64,000 nucleotides of DNA from contig OZ020269.1 in assembly GCA_963971225.1 (NCBI GenBank), positions 105,595,486 to 105,659,485 of the forward strand. Direction: 5' to 3'. The notes beneath the pieces are model-generated. The model saw only the letters and a program-made list of their open reading frames with translations. It did not search any database and had not been told where the DNA came from. This DNA is from Melieria omissa. Lineage: Eukaryota > Arthropoda > Insecta > Diptera > Ulidiidae. Of the stretch, positions 34,306 through 45,544 are shown in pieces; position 1 is the first letter of the stretch, and every line of letters begins with the position of its first letter. The position numbers were made by a program, and so were the translations under genes.

Positions 34306-36163
34306 GCTTATCTCCACTTAGACTTAGTGCCGTTTCAGCCCAAAACGAAGCAAAACACAATAAAAACAGCGCAGCAAACCGAAACGAATAAACAGGATTA
34401 GTGCCACAACTGAACCACTGAAGGCCAAACGGATGCAAAAAGTGAGAATGGGAAACCAGGCAGACAATCAAACAAGGAATGCGGCATGCGGGTTTTTATG
34501 TGAGAGAATTTCAATTGCATAAGAAATGTGCCGAAGTGTTAAGCGCCACATTCAGCCACTCGTTCAGACTGGCTGAGTAGTAGAGTGTTTGGAATTTGTT
34601 TGCATAAATTATCCTCGAGCATAATTATTTGCTGTCAGGATGTTGAACGCTGATTGTTGGTGCAGCAATAACTGTCAGAATATGATGTGGGCTGCGTGTG
34701 TGTGTGTGCGTTGCTGCCATGACAATGTTGTTGTTCTTAAATTTTTTCTTTTTGTTGCGTGCGTGTGTGTGTGTGTAAGGACTGCGCGTTGAAATGCGTA
34801 GCGCACGCTACCACCGCTCACCTCAGAGCTGACTTCAAGTGCTATTCTTACGCCACTCGAGCCTAAATTCTGAGACTTGCAAATATTTATGCAGAATTTT
34901 TCCCAAAATGCTGGGTGAGCGTAGGTTACAAAGGGCGTGTTTGCTTCTTCCATTATGTGCGTGTGTCTTCAATTGCTAAGTTTTAATGCTATTCGATTTT
35001 GCTTAGAGCTTTGTTGTTGTTTTTTTTTGGTTGTAAAGAGCTGTCATGCAATGCTGGTTGGTTTTCTGTAGGTATACTCACTTTTTTTTGCTGATTTTTT
35101 TAGCTTTGGACGGTCTGTGATTTAGTGGCCAAAATATGCTCAAGTTTACGTATTTTATTTGATTTCACTGAAATCTTTAAATCACAAAATTTTGTTTGTT
35201 GTTTTCTTTTACATGTACATTGACACTTTTTATTTTCAGTTCAAAGAAAATTGTTCACATCTCACTTATCACTGCACACACACACAATTTTGAAGGCCAT
35301 CATGTGGAAATTCGATTTTTGCCACCTTCGTCAAAGCCTCGGTCACTTTTTCTCTTACAAACTGTCCACTGTTGGTTGAATGTTACGCATTGTCACCATT
35401 TCACACACACAAAATTTACCTTTTCTATTCGCATTCAAATGCTGCTTTTGCAATCTTTCTTTGGTGTTTGCGCCGAAAACCAAAGAAAATATTTCAGTCT
35501 CTACTCTTGCAAAATTGCCCGCAATCGATAAGACAGGAGCAGCGACAACTGTGAATGCGACGACGACAACAGCGACAGCCACAACGACGTTTCAATTTTC
35601 ACGACACACCAGCAACACGGCTCGACTCGCTCGATACGCTTTTGCGCTTTTCCTTTTCAATGGTGCAAAAATATTTGTCGGTGCCACAAAGCAAAGCAAC
35701 TCAACTCAATTTCCCTTCCACCATGCAACAACAACACTTTCAACTGCTCATTTCATTCCCTCTAACCAGCTCAGCCGCCCACTTTGGCTTTTCGCCCAGC
35801 AAATGTTAATGGAATTTTCGTTACCCCTCAACCCTCCAGCCCAGTGTGTGTATGTGCTCACTTGAGCGCACAAAATTTTCCCCAATCTCATTTTCCGTGC
35901 GAAAAGAGAGCGCGAGCGTAATGCCGCCGCTGTACCGGTGAGCGTTGGCGGAAGTGCAGCCATGCTGCCGCTTTCTCCATTCACCATTCGCCATTCGGCC
36001 AATTCAATTCCGTTCGGTTGATGTGCTACGCTTTCGTTTGACAGTGTAAAACTTGGCTTAGCTTTGCTTGACACTTGTAACGAATTGTTAGAGCTGCGCT
36101 TGCGGCTGTTGAACATTTTGTGCTGTTCGGCACTGAATGATGTCCAAAAGGTTGATTACTTAA
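34306..36163. other. intergenic with CA/GT repeats
   Basis: GT and CA dinucleotide runs lie near 34696-34776 and 35274-35287. GACGACGACAAC-type repeats near 35555 create spurious open frames. No gene was supported. Confidence 0.4.
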
Positions 36164-36685
36164 CCCTTTCGACGCCGAATTTCACTCTCTCGATATTACT
36201 TTTTGGTATTTAAATTATGAAAAACTTGCCTAAGAAGTGTGCACACGACATTTTAAGTTGCCACGCCTCTTTGTTAGAGTTCTAGAGCTAGTTTACTTTT
36301 CAACAATTTTAGCTTAAAACGAGTTAAATAAATTTTGTATCAATATTTTTTAATTACAGAAAAATTTTATAATATTTATGTAAAAATACAAAATTATCAC
36401 TTTTTGATTTTATTTAACCATTATTAAAGAAACAGGGTTTTGATCAAACGCACCCAATACGTAGACTTCAATTAGAACACAAACTTTCTCTGATATCGCC
36501 GCAAATTATTGGAAATTATTTTGGGGATAACAGTAAAATTTTTTTTATTTGCTTTTATTTGCACTTTGAAAAATATTAATTTATTGGGTCCTATTTAAAT
36601 TAAACCCATAAATCAATCGTAGCTTTTGCTATAAGATAACAAATAGGTGAAGTTGCTCTCAGACAAATTTTGGGGGTCGAAAAGG
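36164..36685. mobile_element. TTAA MITE family 1, complete reference copy (522 bp)
   Basis: Terminal CCCTTTCGACGCC and GGGGGTCGAAAAGG are flanked by perfect TTAA at 36160-36163 and 36686-36689. Internal landmarks are CCACGCCTCTTTGTTAGAG, AACTTTCTCTGATATCGCC and AACCCATAAATCAATCGTAG. It has no nested insertions, so it is the best template for reading the other copies. Confidence 0.85.
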
Positions 36686-38454
36686 TTAAACAGAGTAGCT
36701 AAGAGGGGTAAAGGTTAAGAGGGAAGGTTCTTAAGTGAATTTCACTGTATTTCATAAATGATATATAAAGTTATAAGCAAAGTTATTAAACGACTTGTGC
36801 AAAAATTTTTCCTCAACCCTGTTGCTTTCTTTTGTTTATGTTTCCTTAGGTCTCTTAAGTTCATAACCCATGTTGACTCAAAATAATAATTTTAATGAGT
36901 GTTTTTATAAAAACATAATACAAATAATTTAATTTTTACCTGAATACAAAGAATATAAATAGTTGACTCTTTTGCTTTTGATTTCTTAGATTTTCTTAGA
37001 TCTCTAAAGTCTGTTTGAGTCCACTCAAACGCAAATAATAAAGCAATGATTTGTTTCTGAAACAAAAACTACTACAAATACACTATTAGACTTTGGCTTG
37101 GAGTAAAAAGAAAGTAAACAAAAAGGCCGTACGTTTATTTTAACCAATTCATCTGAAACTATTAAATTTCCTAGTTAACTTTTCTAATGCAAAATTACAC
37201 ATGTACTCATCTACGGAATGGTGAAAGCTCTCAGCAAGGCACAGCTAAAGTCATGCGCACAAATTGAATTAAATAATGAAACTGTGGTGGAATTGAAAAG
37301 CGAATCTAATATCCTGAAGGAAGTAAGCAGCTGTATGGAGTTGTACAGAGTTTGAGTTTGATCAAAATTGAGAATGAATCAAAATCACTCAACGCTTTGA
37401 GTGCTTTGAAATTGTTCAAAAAAATACTCATTTTAATGGAAAACTCAAAATAATTAGTATTTAATTTGGTGATTCAGTGCCGTTGCAATATTCTTAGATA
37501 TTTCTTTCTGCCATACTTTCAGATTATTTCGGCTATTAATTTCCATAACAATATGCAAGTAGCAACAACCGAGATCTCAAAAAATTACAGTCCCATGTAT
37601 TCAATACAACACAAAATATTACTGAAACCCTACACTATGCTCTACAGAAGTGATCTGGTAAAAAAAAAATTTGTAGATAAAAAACTCCATTCCTCATTCC
37701 TTGCTTAACTCTCTTCGACCTGCATCAGCACTTGTCTTCATTTACTGTCCCACATCTGCGCTTGTCTTCTCAAAAGTCAATTTATACATTAGCCACACTA
37801 ACCGAAAACCACTACAACAACAAACACACACAAATCATTACACGTCATTATGCTTTTGATATATCCACTCAAAGTGCGGAAAATGCCTCAAGAGGAAATT
37901 GTCTGAGTGGCAGCGGGCCGCATTCATTGCAACAGGAAGCATAAACGCCATGAATGGCTGTCAAGCTACAACGGCACAAAGCTTCTGTGTAAATGAAAAA
38001 AAATAATGATTAAAAAAAAAGCAAATGAAAAGCGAAAACAGGACAAATCAGATGGCAAAAAGGCGAAAAGGAAGAAGTTGATTGTAATGAACATTGAGCG
38101 GCACACTTGAGCCGTGATCTGGCAACAACAACAACGAATGCAACAAGTGGCTTACAACGTTGTATGAACTGCGTGCGACGACAAAAGAAAGGAAGAAATT
38201 TAATATATATTTTTTTTGTATGAGACACGTCGTCTTTAATTGTTGTAATTTTTAAAGTAGAAATCAAATAAGAAGACAAATGTTAGGTTAGGATGGCTCA
38301 GATGGGCAGAAGTTGATCATAACTTAGACTGCCATTAGGGTCTATAGAACAGCTAGGATTTCATATAACAGTAGCATAAGCAAGCTGTTTTCTCTGCTGT
38401 ACATTATTTGCCTAATTTAATTCTAACTTCTCAAATCTTTGGATGGAACGAAGA
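36686..38454. other. intergenic with possible pogo end
   Basis: GAATTTCACTGTA at about 36737-36749 resembles a pogo-type end but no partner was found. No gene was supported. Confidence 0.4.
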
Positions 38455-38528
38455 CACAATAACTCAAAGATCCATATGGCTCGGTTCTTTGAGTTCGAAT
38501 GGTTCATATGGATCTTTGAGTTACTGTG
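38455..38528. repeat. near-perfect hairpin, 24-bp arms
   Basis: The left arm CACAATAACTCAAAGATCCA (continuing TATG) pairs with the right arm ending ATCTTTGAGTTACTGTG with one mismatch. The 26-base loop contains another CTTTGAGTT. It could be a tiny foldback element or a transcribed hairpin. Confidence 0.75.
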
Positions 38529-38871
38529 ATCACAGATCTCTTTTCTTTCTTTTTTTCTGGATATATATCTGTTTTTATCATCTCATGAACTCACAGATTG
38601 CTGGTCGGACACAACTAGATATGAGGATATCGATTGTTCTAATGACACCTTACTATATCAACTTATGGAATCACAGATGACAAGATGGTGATTAGAGATG
38701 AGTAAGTCGATTATCCTGTCCATATTGATAATTAATTTACTAACCTTTCTATATAAACTAATGGAATGTCAGTTGTGGAAACACACAGATGAGTAAACCG
38801 ATGCTCCTGGTGATCCTCATCACAAATATATACACACTAACAGGAACCCGCGGCTTTCCAAGGAAGTTTAA

Positions 38872-38953
38872 CCCTTTCCGACATGAAATAAACCCATTCT
38901 GTATGAATTGTATGGGCTGTAGTCCAATATATTGGGCATTGTGACTGAAAGAG
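38872..38953. mobile_element. 82-bp TTAA element, family 4
   Basis: Perfect TTAA lies on both sides (38868-38871, 38954-38957). The ends are CCCTTTCCGACATG and the inverted form of CTCTTTCAGTCACAATG. It is one of the shortest elements here with intact flanks. Confidence 0.6.
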
Positions 38954-38999
38954 TTAAGAGTTAGAGTGGCAATGGAGCCAATAAATCCAGTTCTTCCTA

Positions 39000-39835
39000 A
39001 CCCTTCTTTTCCCGTCAGATTTTTATGATCTAATACTAATTGGTATTACTGGTTATTTCTCATTTAAAGTGCTTTCACCATATAACCTCTTAACCCATCG
39101 TTGACCCCGTCAGATTTTTATATTCCAAAAAATAAAAAACAAGTGTCAAGTTACTCCTCGCCAAGGGTATTTGCACCAAGTTTGAAGTCAAGAGGCACAT
39201 AAAATCTAGTTTCTCCATATAAACTTTTAACCCATCGTTGACCCCGTCACATTTCGATTTTCAAAAAAGTGAAAAACACATATCAAAGTATTTCACATGT
39301 CAAGAGCTTTCACTAAGTTTCAAGTCATGTTTCTTCATACAAACTTTTAACCCTTGGGTCATCCCGTTAAATTCGGATTTACTTTCGAAAACAAAAACAC
39401 GTATGAAGTTATTTCTCACCAAGAGTATTTTCACCAAGTTTGAAGTCAAAAGGCCCATAAAATCTGGTTTCTCCATATAAACTTTTAAACCATAGTTGAC
39501 GCCGTTAAATTTTGATTTTCGAAAAAATTAGAAACACATCTCGAATTATTTCTCACTAAGAGTCATTTCACCAAGTTTGAAGTAAATAGGTCCATTAATT
39601 CATGTTTTTCACAGTTTCTTCATACAAACTCTTAACCCATCATTGACCCCGTCAGACTTTTATTTTCGAAAAAAAAACGCGTCAAGTTATTTCTCACCAA
39701 GAGTAATTTCAACAAGTTTGAAGTCAAAAGGCCCATAAAATCTGGTTCATCCATATAAACTTTTAAACCATAGTTGACGCCGTTAAATTTTGATTTTCGA
39801 AAAAATGAAAAACATCGAATTATTTCTAAAAATAC
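39000..39835. repeat. satellite-like tandem array, 119-148 bp units
   Basis: At least six units carry ACTTTTAACCCATCGTTGAC or variants (39086, 39226, 39345, 39480, 39628, 39759), followed by TTTCGAAAAAA, CTCACCAAGAGTATTTTCAC and AAGTTTGAAGTCAAAAGGCC. The units at about 39480 and 39759 are most alike, giving a second-order period near 279 bp. Confidence 0.9.
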
Positions 39836-39951
39836 GTATCCAATTAATTTTATTTAAATTTTTTTTTTTAATTTACCTCATTTAAAAAAGTTGAAAAATT
39901 CCATCATTGCGAAGATTCATTTTTCAAGATGTACCTACAGTTTAAATTTAA

Positions 39952-40479
39952 CCCTTTCTACCCACAATTTTATTCTGTGTCTCGACATTACTTTTTGGTA
40001 TTTAAATCATGAAACATTTGCCTAAGAAGTATTCACACGACATTTGAAGTCACCACGCCTCTTTATGAGAGTTCTAGAGCTCGTTTACTTTTGAACAATT
40101 TAAGCTTCAAACGGGTTAAATAAATTTTTTTTTCAATATTTTTTAGTTACAGAAAAATTATTTAATATTTATGGAAAAATACAAAATTATCAAATTATTA
40201 ATTATTTTTGGTTTTATTTAACCATTATTAAAGAAACTGAGTGTTGATCAAAGAACTCAATTCGTAGACTTCAATTAGAACACAAACTTTCCCTGATATC
40301 GCTCCATATTATTGGAATTTGTAATTTTCCTTGAATTCGTTTTTAAAAATATTAATTTTTTGGTGCCTACTTAAATAAAACCCGGTTAACTTTAACCGAT
40401 TGATAAATCGTAGCTTTTGTTATCATATAAGATGACAAATAGGTGAAGTTGCTCTTGGGCAACTTTGGGGTCGAAAGGG
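39952..40479. mobile_element. TTAA MITE family 1
   Basis: It starts CCCTTTCTACCC after TTAA (39948-39951) and ends GGGGTCGAAAGGG before TCAA, one base away from TTAA. The interior follows the family with small indels. It directly follows the satellite array. Confidence 0.8.
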
Positions 40480-41080
40480 TCAATGTTTGTACAGCGGTTT
40501 GGGTTGTACGATGATGAATCATTCAGTCAGTCAATCAGTCAGAACAAACAATTATATGTATAGAGATTTGTATATCAACCAAAAGGCTGACAGATGAACA
40601 AACAAACACAGATGACTAAATCTAATCGATTCTGATCACAAATAACAAATAATACTTCTCTACATCCACCAATGGACTGAGAAACAGCAACAGCTCATTC
40701 GATTCTCCCAGTACTTCTAATCACAATTATATTCACCTGGTGATTATTTTCACCTGAACTGATAAATGGGCGAACGTACAGAATCTATCATTAATGTTGC
40801 AACAATTCGTTCTATGAAAACACGTATCACGTTTTTATTTATTTTGTGACTTTTACAGAATGCAAACAAAATTTCGCAGAATTGGCAAAAAATTTCTCCA
40901 GCGCTGCTGAATAAACAAAGCCATCCAAAATACACAACAACCAAAGGGACTTTTTCTTTCGTGGGAAAAGTTTTCGGCCATAGAAATTCTGTCACGGCGC
41001 GTTGCTGATAAGGAAATGCCAAGCGAAGTGCACTGGTCGAGCATGAATGTTTGAAACAGACGTGATGTGCTGACTATTCA
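40480..41080. other. flank of the arginine-rich peptide gene
   Basis: CAGTCAGTCAATCAGTCAG-type repeats lie near 40528-40550. No separate gene was supported. Confidence 0.4.
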
Positions 41081-41152
41081 TTGCTTGAGAAAACGATTGT
41101 CATATGTGCTATTAAGTTCAGTGGAACAGACGACACTCGTTTTCTGTGGCGA
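41081..41152. repeat. hairpin element family H, copy 1
   Basis: TTGCTTGAGAAAACGATTGT at the left pairs imperfectly with the inverted right end ACTCGTTTTCTGTGGCGAA. The order of arm, TTAAGTTCAGTGGAAC centre and arm matches copies at 52722-52791 and 60660-60736. It sits seven bases upstream of the kappaB-like site of the 41411 gene. Confidence 0.65.
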
Positions 41153-41158
41153 ACTATT

Positions 41159-41268
41159 GGGAAAATCCCTGCACACGGCAGCGCTACAGCAGCTAAACGG
41201 CGAAATGACGCCGCTGAGACTAAGCCGAACGCTGATAAGCTCGAACGTTTTAGCTTGGGACTATAAAA
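41159..41268 (+). promoter_or_regulatory. kappaB, GATA and TATA motifs of the arginine-rich peptide gene
   Basis: GGGAAAATCCC at 41159-41169 fits a Dorsal/Dif-type kappaB site. TGATAAG is at 41233-41239 and TATAAAA at 41262-41268, 143 bp before the start codon. The same order occurs at both attacin promoters. Function is inferred from motif and order only. Confidence 0.6.
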
Positions 41269-41410
41269 AGAACAGCGCACCAACGACACAGCATCACATC
41301 ATCCCGAGAACCCACCAAGCAGACAACCAGCAATCGAACTTTTTCAATTCGCAGTCAATTTATTGCAATTTGAATTTGAGTTTTTTTTTTTTTACCAAAA
41401 GCAACAAAAC

Positions 41411-41959
41411 ATGAAGCTGATCTTTCTCATTGTGGCCACAATTGCATTGTGCAGTGTGCTGATTGAAGCGCGTCCACCGCCCCGACGCCGCGTTGTACGA
41501 GTACGCATACGCATCATACGCGTCATTCCCATTCGCCGTCGCGGACGCCGCGACATCAGCACCGAGACGCCCGTCAGCGCTCAGGCCGAGGCCTCGAAGG
41601 ATGTCAGCATGCCCGATTTTGGTTTGATTGGCGGCGACGCTGTGCCGGATGTGGACGCACTAAGCTTCAACAGGTAAGATTTACAGATTTTCAAATATGC
41701 CTCAAGTCAATTACAACAAATTCTGCTCTATGCGCTTTGCAGCGTGGACAATGAATCGCTCTCCGATGTGGACTTTGACAAGGTGCGCGAGGCACTGCGG
41801 CAGAGTTTGCAAGAGCACCACGTGGACGCCGATGCCGACGTTGAAGTGAAGATGGAATTGACATCGAGCAGCGCCGAGCCGAGCACCAATGTCCTCGAGC
41901 CACACGACACTGTGTACGAGACCGTGTGGGAGCCCAGCGAAGTAGCTGCATCGGCATGA
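41411..41959 (+). CDS. secreted arginine-rich cationic peptide precursor (2 exons)
   Basis: Exons 41411-41673 and 41743-41959 join (phase 2, GT-AG) into 159 residues. Residues 1-20 (MKLIFLIVATIALCSVLIEA) form a clear signal peptide. Residues 21-47 are extremely basic, starting RPPPRRRVVRVRIRIIRV and ending IRRRGRR: 13 of 27 residues are Arg, alternating with Val/Ile, and there is no Asp, Glu or Cys. The rest (from DISTETPVSA) is acidic, with DVDFDKVREALRQS and DADADVEVKME. An arginine cluster at the junction would suit proprotein-convertase cleavage. A secreted precursor with a cationic peptide and an acidic propiece, beside attacins and with a kappaB/GATA promoter, suggests an antimicrobial peptide. 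That function is inference; I do not recognise the family. It could instead be a neuropeptide or structural protein. Confidence 0.8.
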
Positions 41960-42316
41960 TTAACAATTTAATCATTCATTCCTATCAACTAGTGCCTTAA
42001 AAAACATATTTTATGATATTTATTTTATAAAATAGTGAACTAAAAAATATATTAAAATTATAGCAACAAATTTTCTATTTTTGTTTCCCTTTTTTTGTTG
42101 AATAGAACTTGGGCTTAGAAGAATACATTTTGCGAAATCTTATACTCACCGTTCGCAGTCTCATCAAATAATTTTCCTTAACTGCCCAAACTTTCACCTT
42201 AGAATCGTCCTTTCTTATGTACTTCGTTCATAGGTAAGAACCAAATCATGTAAATTGTAATAGGTATACAACGGGTAAAATATAAGAATCACTCTTTTCC
42301 CCTTCCCCATCCCCCA
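41960..42316. other. 3' flank of the arginine-rich peptide gene
   Basis: AT-rich 3' UTR-like sequence directly after the stop; no canonical AATAAA was chosen. Nothing else was supported. Confidence 0.4.
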
Positions 42317-42497
42317 TGGGTATAGTACAATAATCCAAAATGGACTGAATGCTATGGAGGTTTGTAGCCTTCCTGCCCACCCTCAAGAAAAAAAATAAGT
42401 ATACAAAATTGTTCTCATTAAAAATCGGTGACAGGACGACTACAAGCCTTCCATAGCCTTCCATACTCAGTCCATTTGGAATATTGTGCTATGCCCA
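42317..42497. mobile_element. foldback MITE, about 65-bp arms
   Basis: TGGGTATAGTACAATAATCC at the left pairs with the inverted right end TCCATTTGGAATATTGTGCT (continuing ATGCCCA). Both arms contain GGACTGA and a GTAG-CCTTCC/TCGTCC block. Total length is 181 bp. No target duplication was assigned with confidence. Confidence 0.7.
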
Positions 42498-43260
42498 AAG
42501 GGAAAGTAGAAGCAAATTTCTAATCACCGAATTGACCCCTGAGACCATTGGCCAATTTATCACCTAACATACATATTTCGTTGCCAAGAACACCAATGTG
42601 TTCCGGAACTCATATCATGGTTACTTGATTACACTTTTCAGCTTAACTTTACATTCGCTTACGATCTTTGAGTAGTCTGAAGTCTTTTCTTAGGCTTTTA
42701 TTGCATCTGGTCAGACCCCTATACATTTTCCAACAATTTCTCTTCAATAATCCAGCAAGCCACATTCAGGACGGTATAGACCACCTTCTGTAAGGCCGAA
42801 TACATCGCGGCATAATTTCTCTCAAATTGAATTGAGGGTTCCAACGCGTCCATAGGCATCGAGAAGATTTGACATTGAACTGTCAGCTGGCAATGATATA
42901 TCTACATAATGTAATCTATATAGTAACATAATCTATATGTATATTTCGTTTCTATCGCTTTATTTCACTATATGATGTCCTTCCATTCGACCATCTATAA
43001 CTGTTTGTCTCACATCCAGAAGTTTACAAGAATTTTCAGAGATCCGTCATGGTACACATTAAGTCGAATTACATTCTCAACAATTCGCATAGTCATTGGT
43101 TTACAACAAAACATGATTTAATTTATATATTTTTTTACGAATTTTCATATTACGCCAACAATGTTAGGTCTAATATGTAAACCAAAAGTAGCTGAACTTT
43201 AGCTCAAAATATGCTAAAACTATCTCATAGTAGACAAATATAAAACAAAAAAAGTATATA
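42498..43260. other. intergenic
   Basis: AT-rich and without supported genes or repeats. Confidence 0.4.
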
Positions 43261-44206
43261 CCTTGTGACCGAAAAGTTTCCGGAAATTTTAAATAAAACG
43301 CAAAATTCTTAATCTTCATCAATATTTATTTTATCTCCTTCAAAATATGCTCCATTAGAAGCGATACACATATGCCAACGTTTCTTCCAACCATCAAAAC
43401 ATTTTTTATTGGCGCTTTCCGGTATGGCTTTGAGTTCCCTCTGCGAATTCTGTTTTACGTCTTCTATGGATTCAAAACGCGTTCCTCTGAGTGGTAATTT
43501 GAGTTTGGGAAACAGGAAAAAGTCACACGGTGCAAGATCAGGTGAATACGGTGGCTGTTCGATGGTATTTATTGAATGTTTGGCCTTAAAATCGTTGATA
43601 ATGTTGGCTCGGTGCGAGGGAGCATCATCGTCATGAAAAATACATGAATTATCCTTCCACAATTGAGGCCGTTTACGGCGGATATTTTCACGCAAACGTC
43701 TTAAAACAGTCAAATAATAGTCTTTACCGACTGTTTGTCCTTCAGGGACGAATTCATGATGCACCACACCACGAATATCGAAGAAAACAATCAGCATTAC
43801 CTTGATTTTCGAGCGACTTTGGCGTGGTTTTTTCGGTATCGGCTCGTCTTTTCCTCTCCATTCCGATGATTGTTGGCTTGTTTGCATGTCGTACTCGTAG
43901 ACCCATGTCTCGTCACCAGTTATGATGCGTTCCATGAAAGTTGGATCGGAATTGGCACGATCAAGCACGTCCAAAGAGACCTGTTCACGGTACTCATTTT
44001 GAAGAAAATTCTCAACAAAATCGCAACGCACTACTGAGGTCAACTGGTTTCAACAGCTGCCGTAAACAAACTGTCTGACAGATCGCGCTCATTTTTGGCA
44101 TAGTAATTAAGGACAGTGCTACCAACCGACAGAAACTTAAAATATCGAAAAATATACAGCGCGCGAATTTTAAATGAGAATTTCCGGAAACTTTTCGGTC
44201 ACAATG
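43261..44206 (-). mobile_element. mariner with internal deletion (946 bp)
   Basis: Terminal repeats CCTTGTGACCGAAAAGTTTC and CATTGTGACCGAAAAGTTTC match for about 25 bp and abut TA at both ends (43259-43260, 44207-44208). It is roughly 350 bp shorter than a standard mariner; the missing part is the DNA-binding half of the transposase. Confidence 0.9.
43309..44104 (-). pseudogene. mariner transposase, N-terminal region deleted
   Basis: The catalytic half is open from about 44043 to the stop at 43309: RIITGDETWVYEYD, then CIFHDDDAPSHRANI and QPPYSPDLAPCDFFLFPKL, with the last two aspartates 34 residues apart. The usual HDNAPSH is changed to DDDAPSH. A short N-terminal piece from ATG at 44104 (MPKMSAICQTVC) is in another frame and the helix-turn-helix region is absent. 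It is unrelated in sequence to the 31628-32916 mariner beyond the superfamily motifs, so two lineages invaded. Confidence 0.85.
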
Positions 44207-44580
44207 TATATATCTGATGTACTTATTTGCTAAATTTACAACACAAACAATTTTATTGTTTTTTAGATCGAAATTTTCTTTCAAACATTCAAACTTTAAA
44301 TTTTCGTCCGAAACATTGAAAAGCACCTCATAAAAAAAATGTTTCTTTAATCTTTTTTTTTCTAAGTTCAAAACTATTCTTATTTTTTTACTTTTTCTAT
44401 AAAAAAGATTTGTAGAAATATATTAAACATTTAAAGCAACTAATGCATTTCGTTTAAATAATTTTTTTTACTTTACTTTTTATTTAATTACTAATTTCAA
44501 GCTTAAGAAAAAATTAATAATTTAAAACTTTTTCTTATTTGGTATCAGGTATCAGTTTGTCAGCATGTAAAGTGACACTT

Positions 44581-45351
44581 CTAGCCGAACATGTGACTCA
44601 GGCCCAAGCCGGCATTAAAGTCGCGCTGCCCACTCAGCGGGCCGCTGGTCCACTTCGAAGCACCGCCAGTCAAATCCAGACGCGTATTGCGATCCGGCGA
44701 CGACCACAGGTTGGCCTTGCCGCCCAGCTCCAGCTGTTTGCCAAAGTTGGGAATGTTGCTCTGCGTCAGGCTGGCGCCATGGCCATTGATGTGCGAGTAC
44801 TCCAGACCGCCGCCGTTGCGCTCAAATTTGAAACCATTCGGCAAAGTGTTCTGCGACTTGAAGGCCTTCGCGTCGACGCTGTGCACTCCATTGTTGAAGA
44901 GATTCGCACTGGCGCTCTGGGTCAATGTGTCGCGCACGCCGGGAATGTGCTGCTTGGAGATGGCGGCGCCCAGACCGTTGCTGCAATGCCAATCAGTTTA
45001 AGTTTGAATCAGAGTTGAAATGTGAATGAGCAAAACTTACTTGTTGTAGGCCAAGCTGCCGCCGGTGGCCACTGGTCCGCGGTCAGTGTTGCCCGCTGCA
45101 AAAACGCTGCCAATCACATTGTGCTGTGGCGTGCCGATGCCTTTGGCCAGTTCGAGTCGCGCATCGGCGCCTCCGTTCGGATTGCTGGCCACCGAGCCGC
45201 CCAGCACCTGACGGCGTACGCGTATGGGGCGTGGCGGTGCAGTGCGTCGTGGATAGTACGGGAGCCGCTGGAAGTACACTTGTTGTGGATAGGCTTCACA
45301 CACGACAGCCACAAGAGCAATGCCGATAGTTACAAAGGCAACAAGTTTCAT
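44581..45351 (-). CDS. attacin, copy 1 (2 exons)
   Basis: Exons 45041-45351 and 44581-44980 (minus; phase 2; GT-AG) give 236 residues. The signal peptide is MKLVAFVTIGIALVAVVCEA. A proline-rich propiece (YPQQVYFQRLPYYPRR) ends in RVRR just before QVLGGS, the typical convertase site and N-terminus of mature dipteran attacins. The glycine-rich attacin domains follow (SLAYNN through the C-terminal DFNAGLGLSHMFG). Attacins are fat-body-secreted antibacterial proteins acting mainly on Gram-negative bacteria through the Imd pathway. The gene faces away from its partner at 46727. An AATAAA on the minus strand (44479-44484) can end the transcript. Gene symbol is left open because one-to-one orthology with AttA or AttB is unclear. 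Confidence 0.95.
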
Positions 45352-45476
45352 TTTTACGGAACTTGGTTCGATTTGTTGTTAGTTTAAAGTGGTTGAACGA
45401 ATTGGCAAATTTGGTGCTGAAGCGTTGCTTGGTGAGGCTGCGTCTGGTTTGATTCTCCGCTGAGCGCAATTGGTGG

Positions 45477-45544
45477 CTTTTATACGAACTCAGCTTATCT
45501 GTTGCTGGCTGTCGGGTATTCACGGGAGCGTTTTGGGATTTTCA
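45477..45544 (-). promoter_or_regulatory. promoter motifs of attacin copy 1
   Basis: On the minus strand TATAAAAG lies at 45477-45484, GATAAG at 45494-45499, and a kappaB-like GGGATTTTCA (written on the plus strand) at 45535-45544. The last position departs from the strict kappaB consensus. The order away from the gene is TATA, GATA, kappaB. Confidence 0.55.

Noticed and set aside
34104..34391. 95-residue plus-strand frame
   Set aside because: It is antisense to a LINE cysteine-knuckle fragment and has no independent support.
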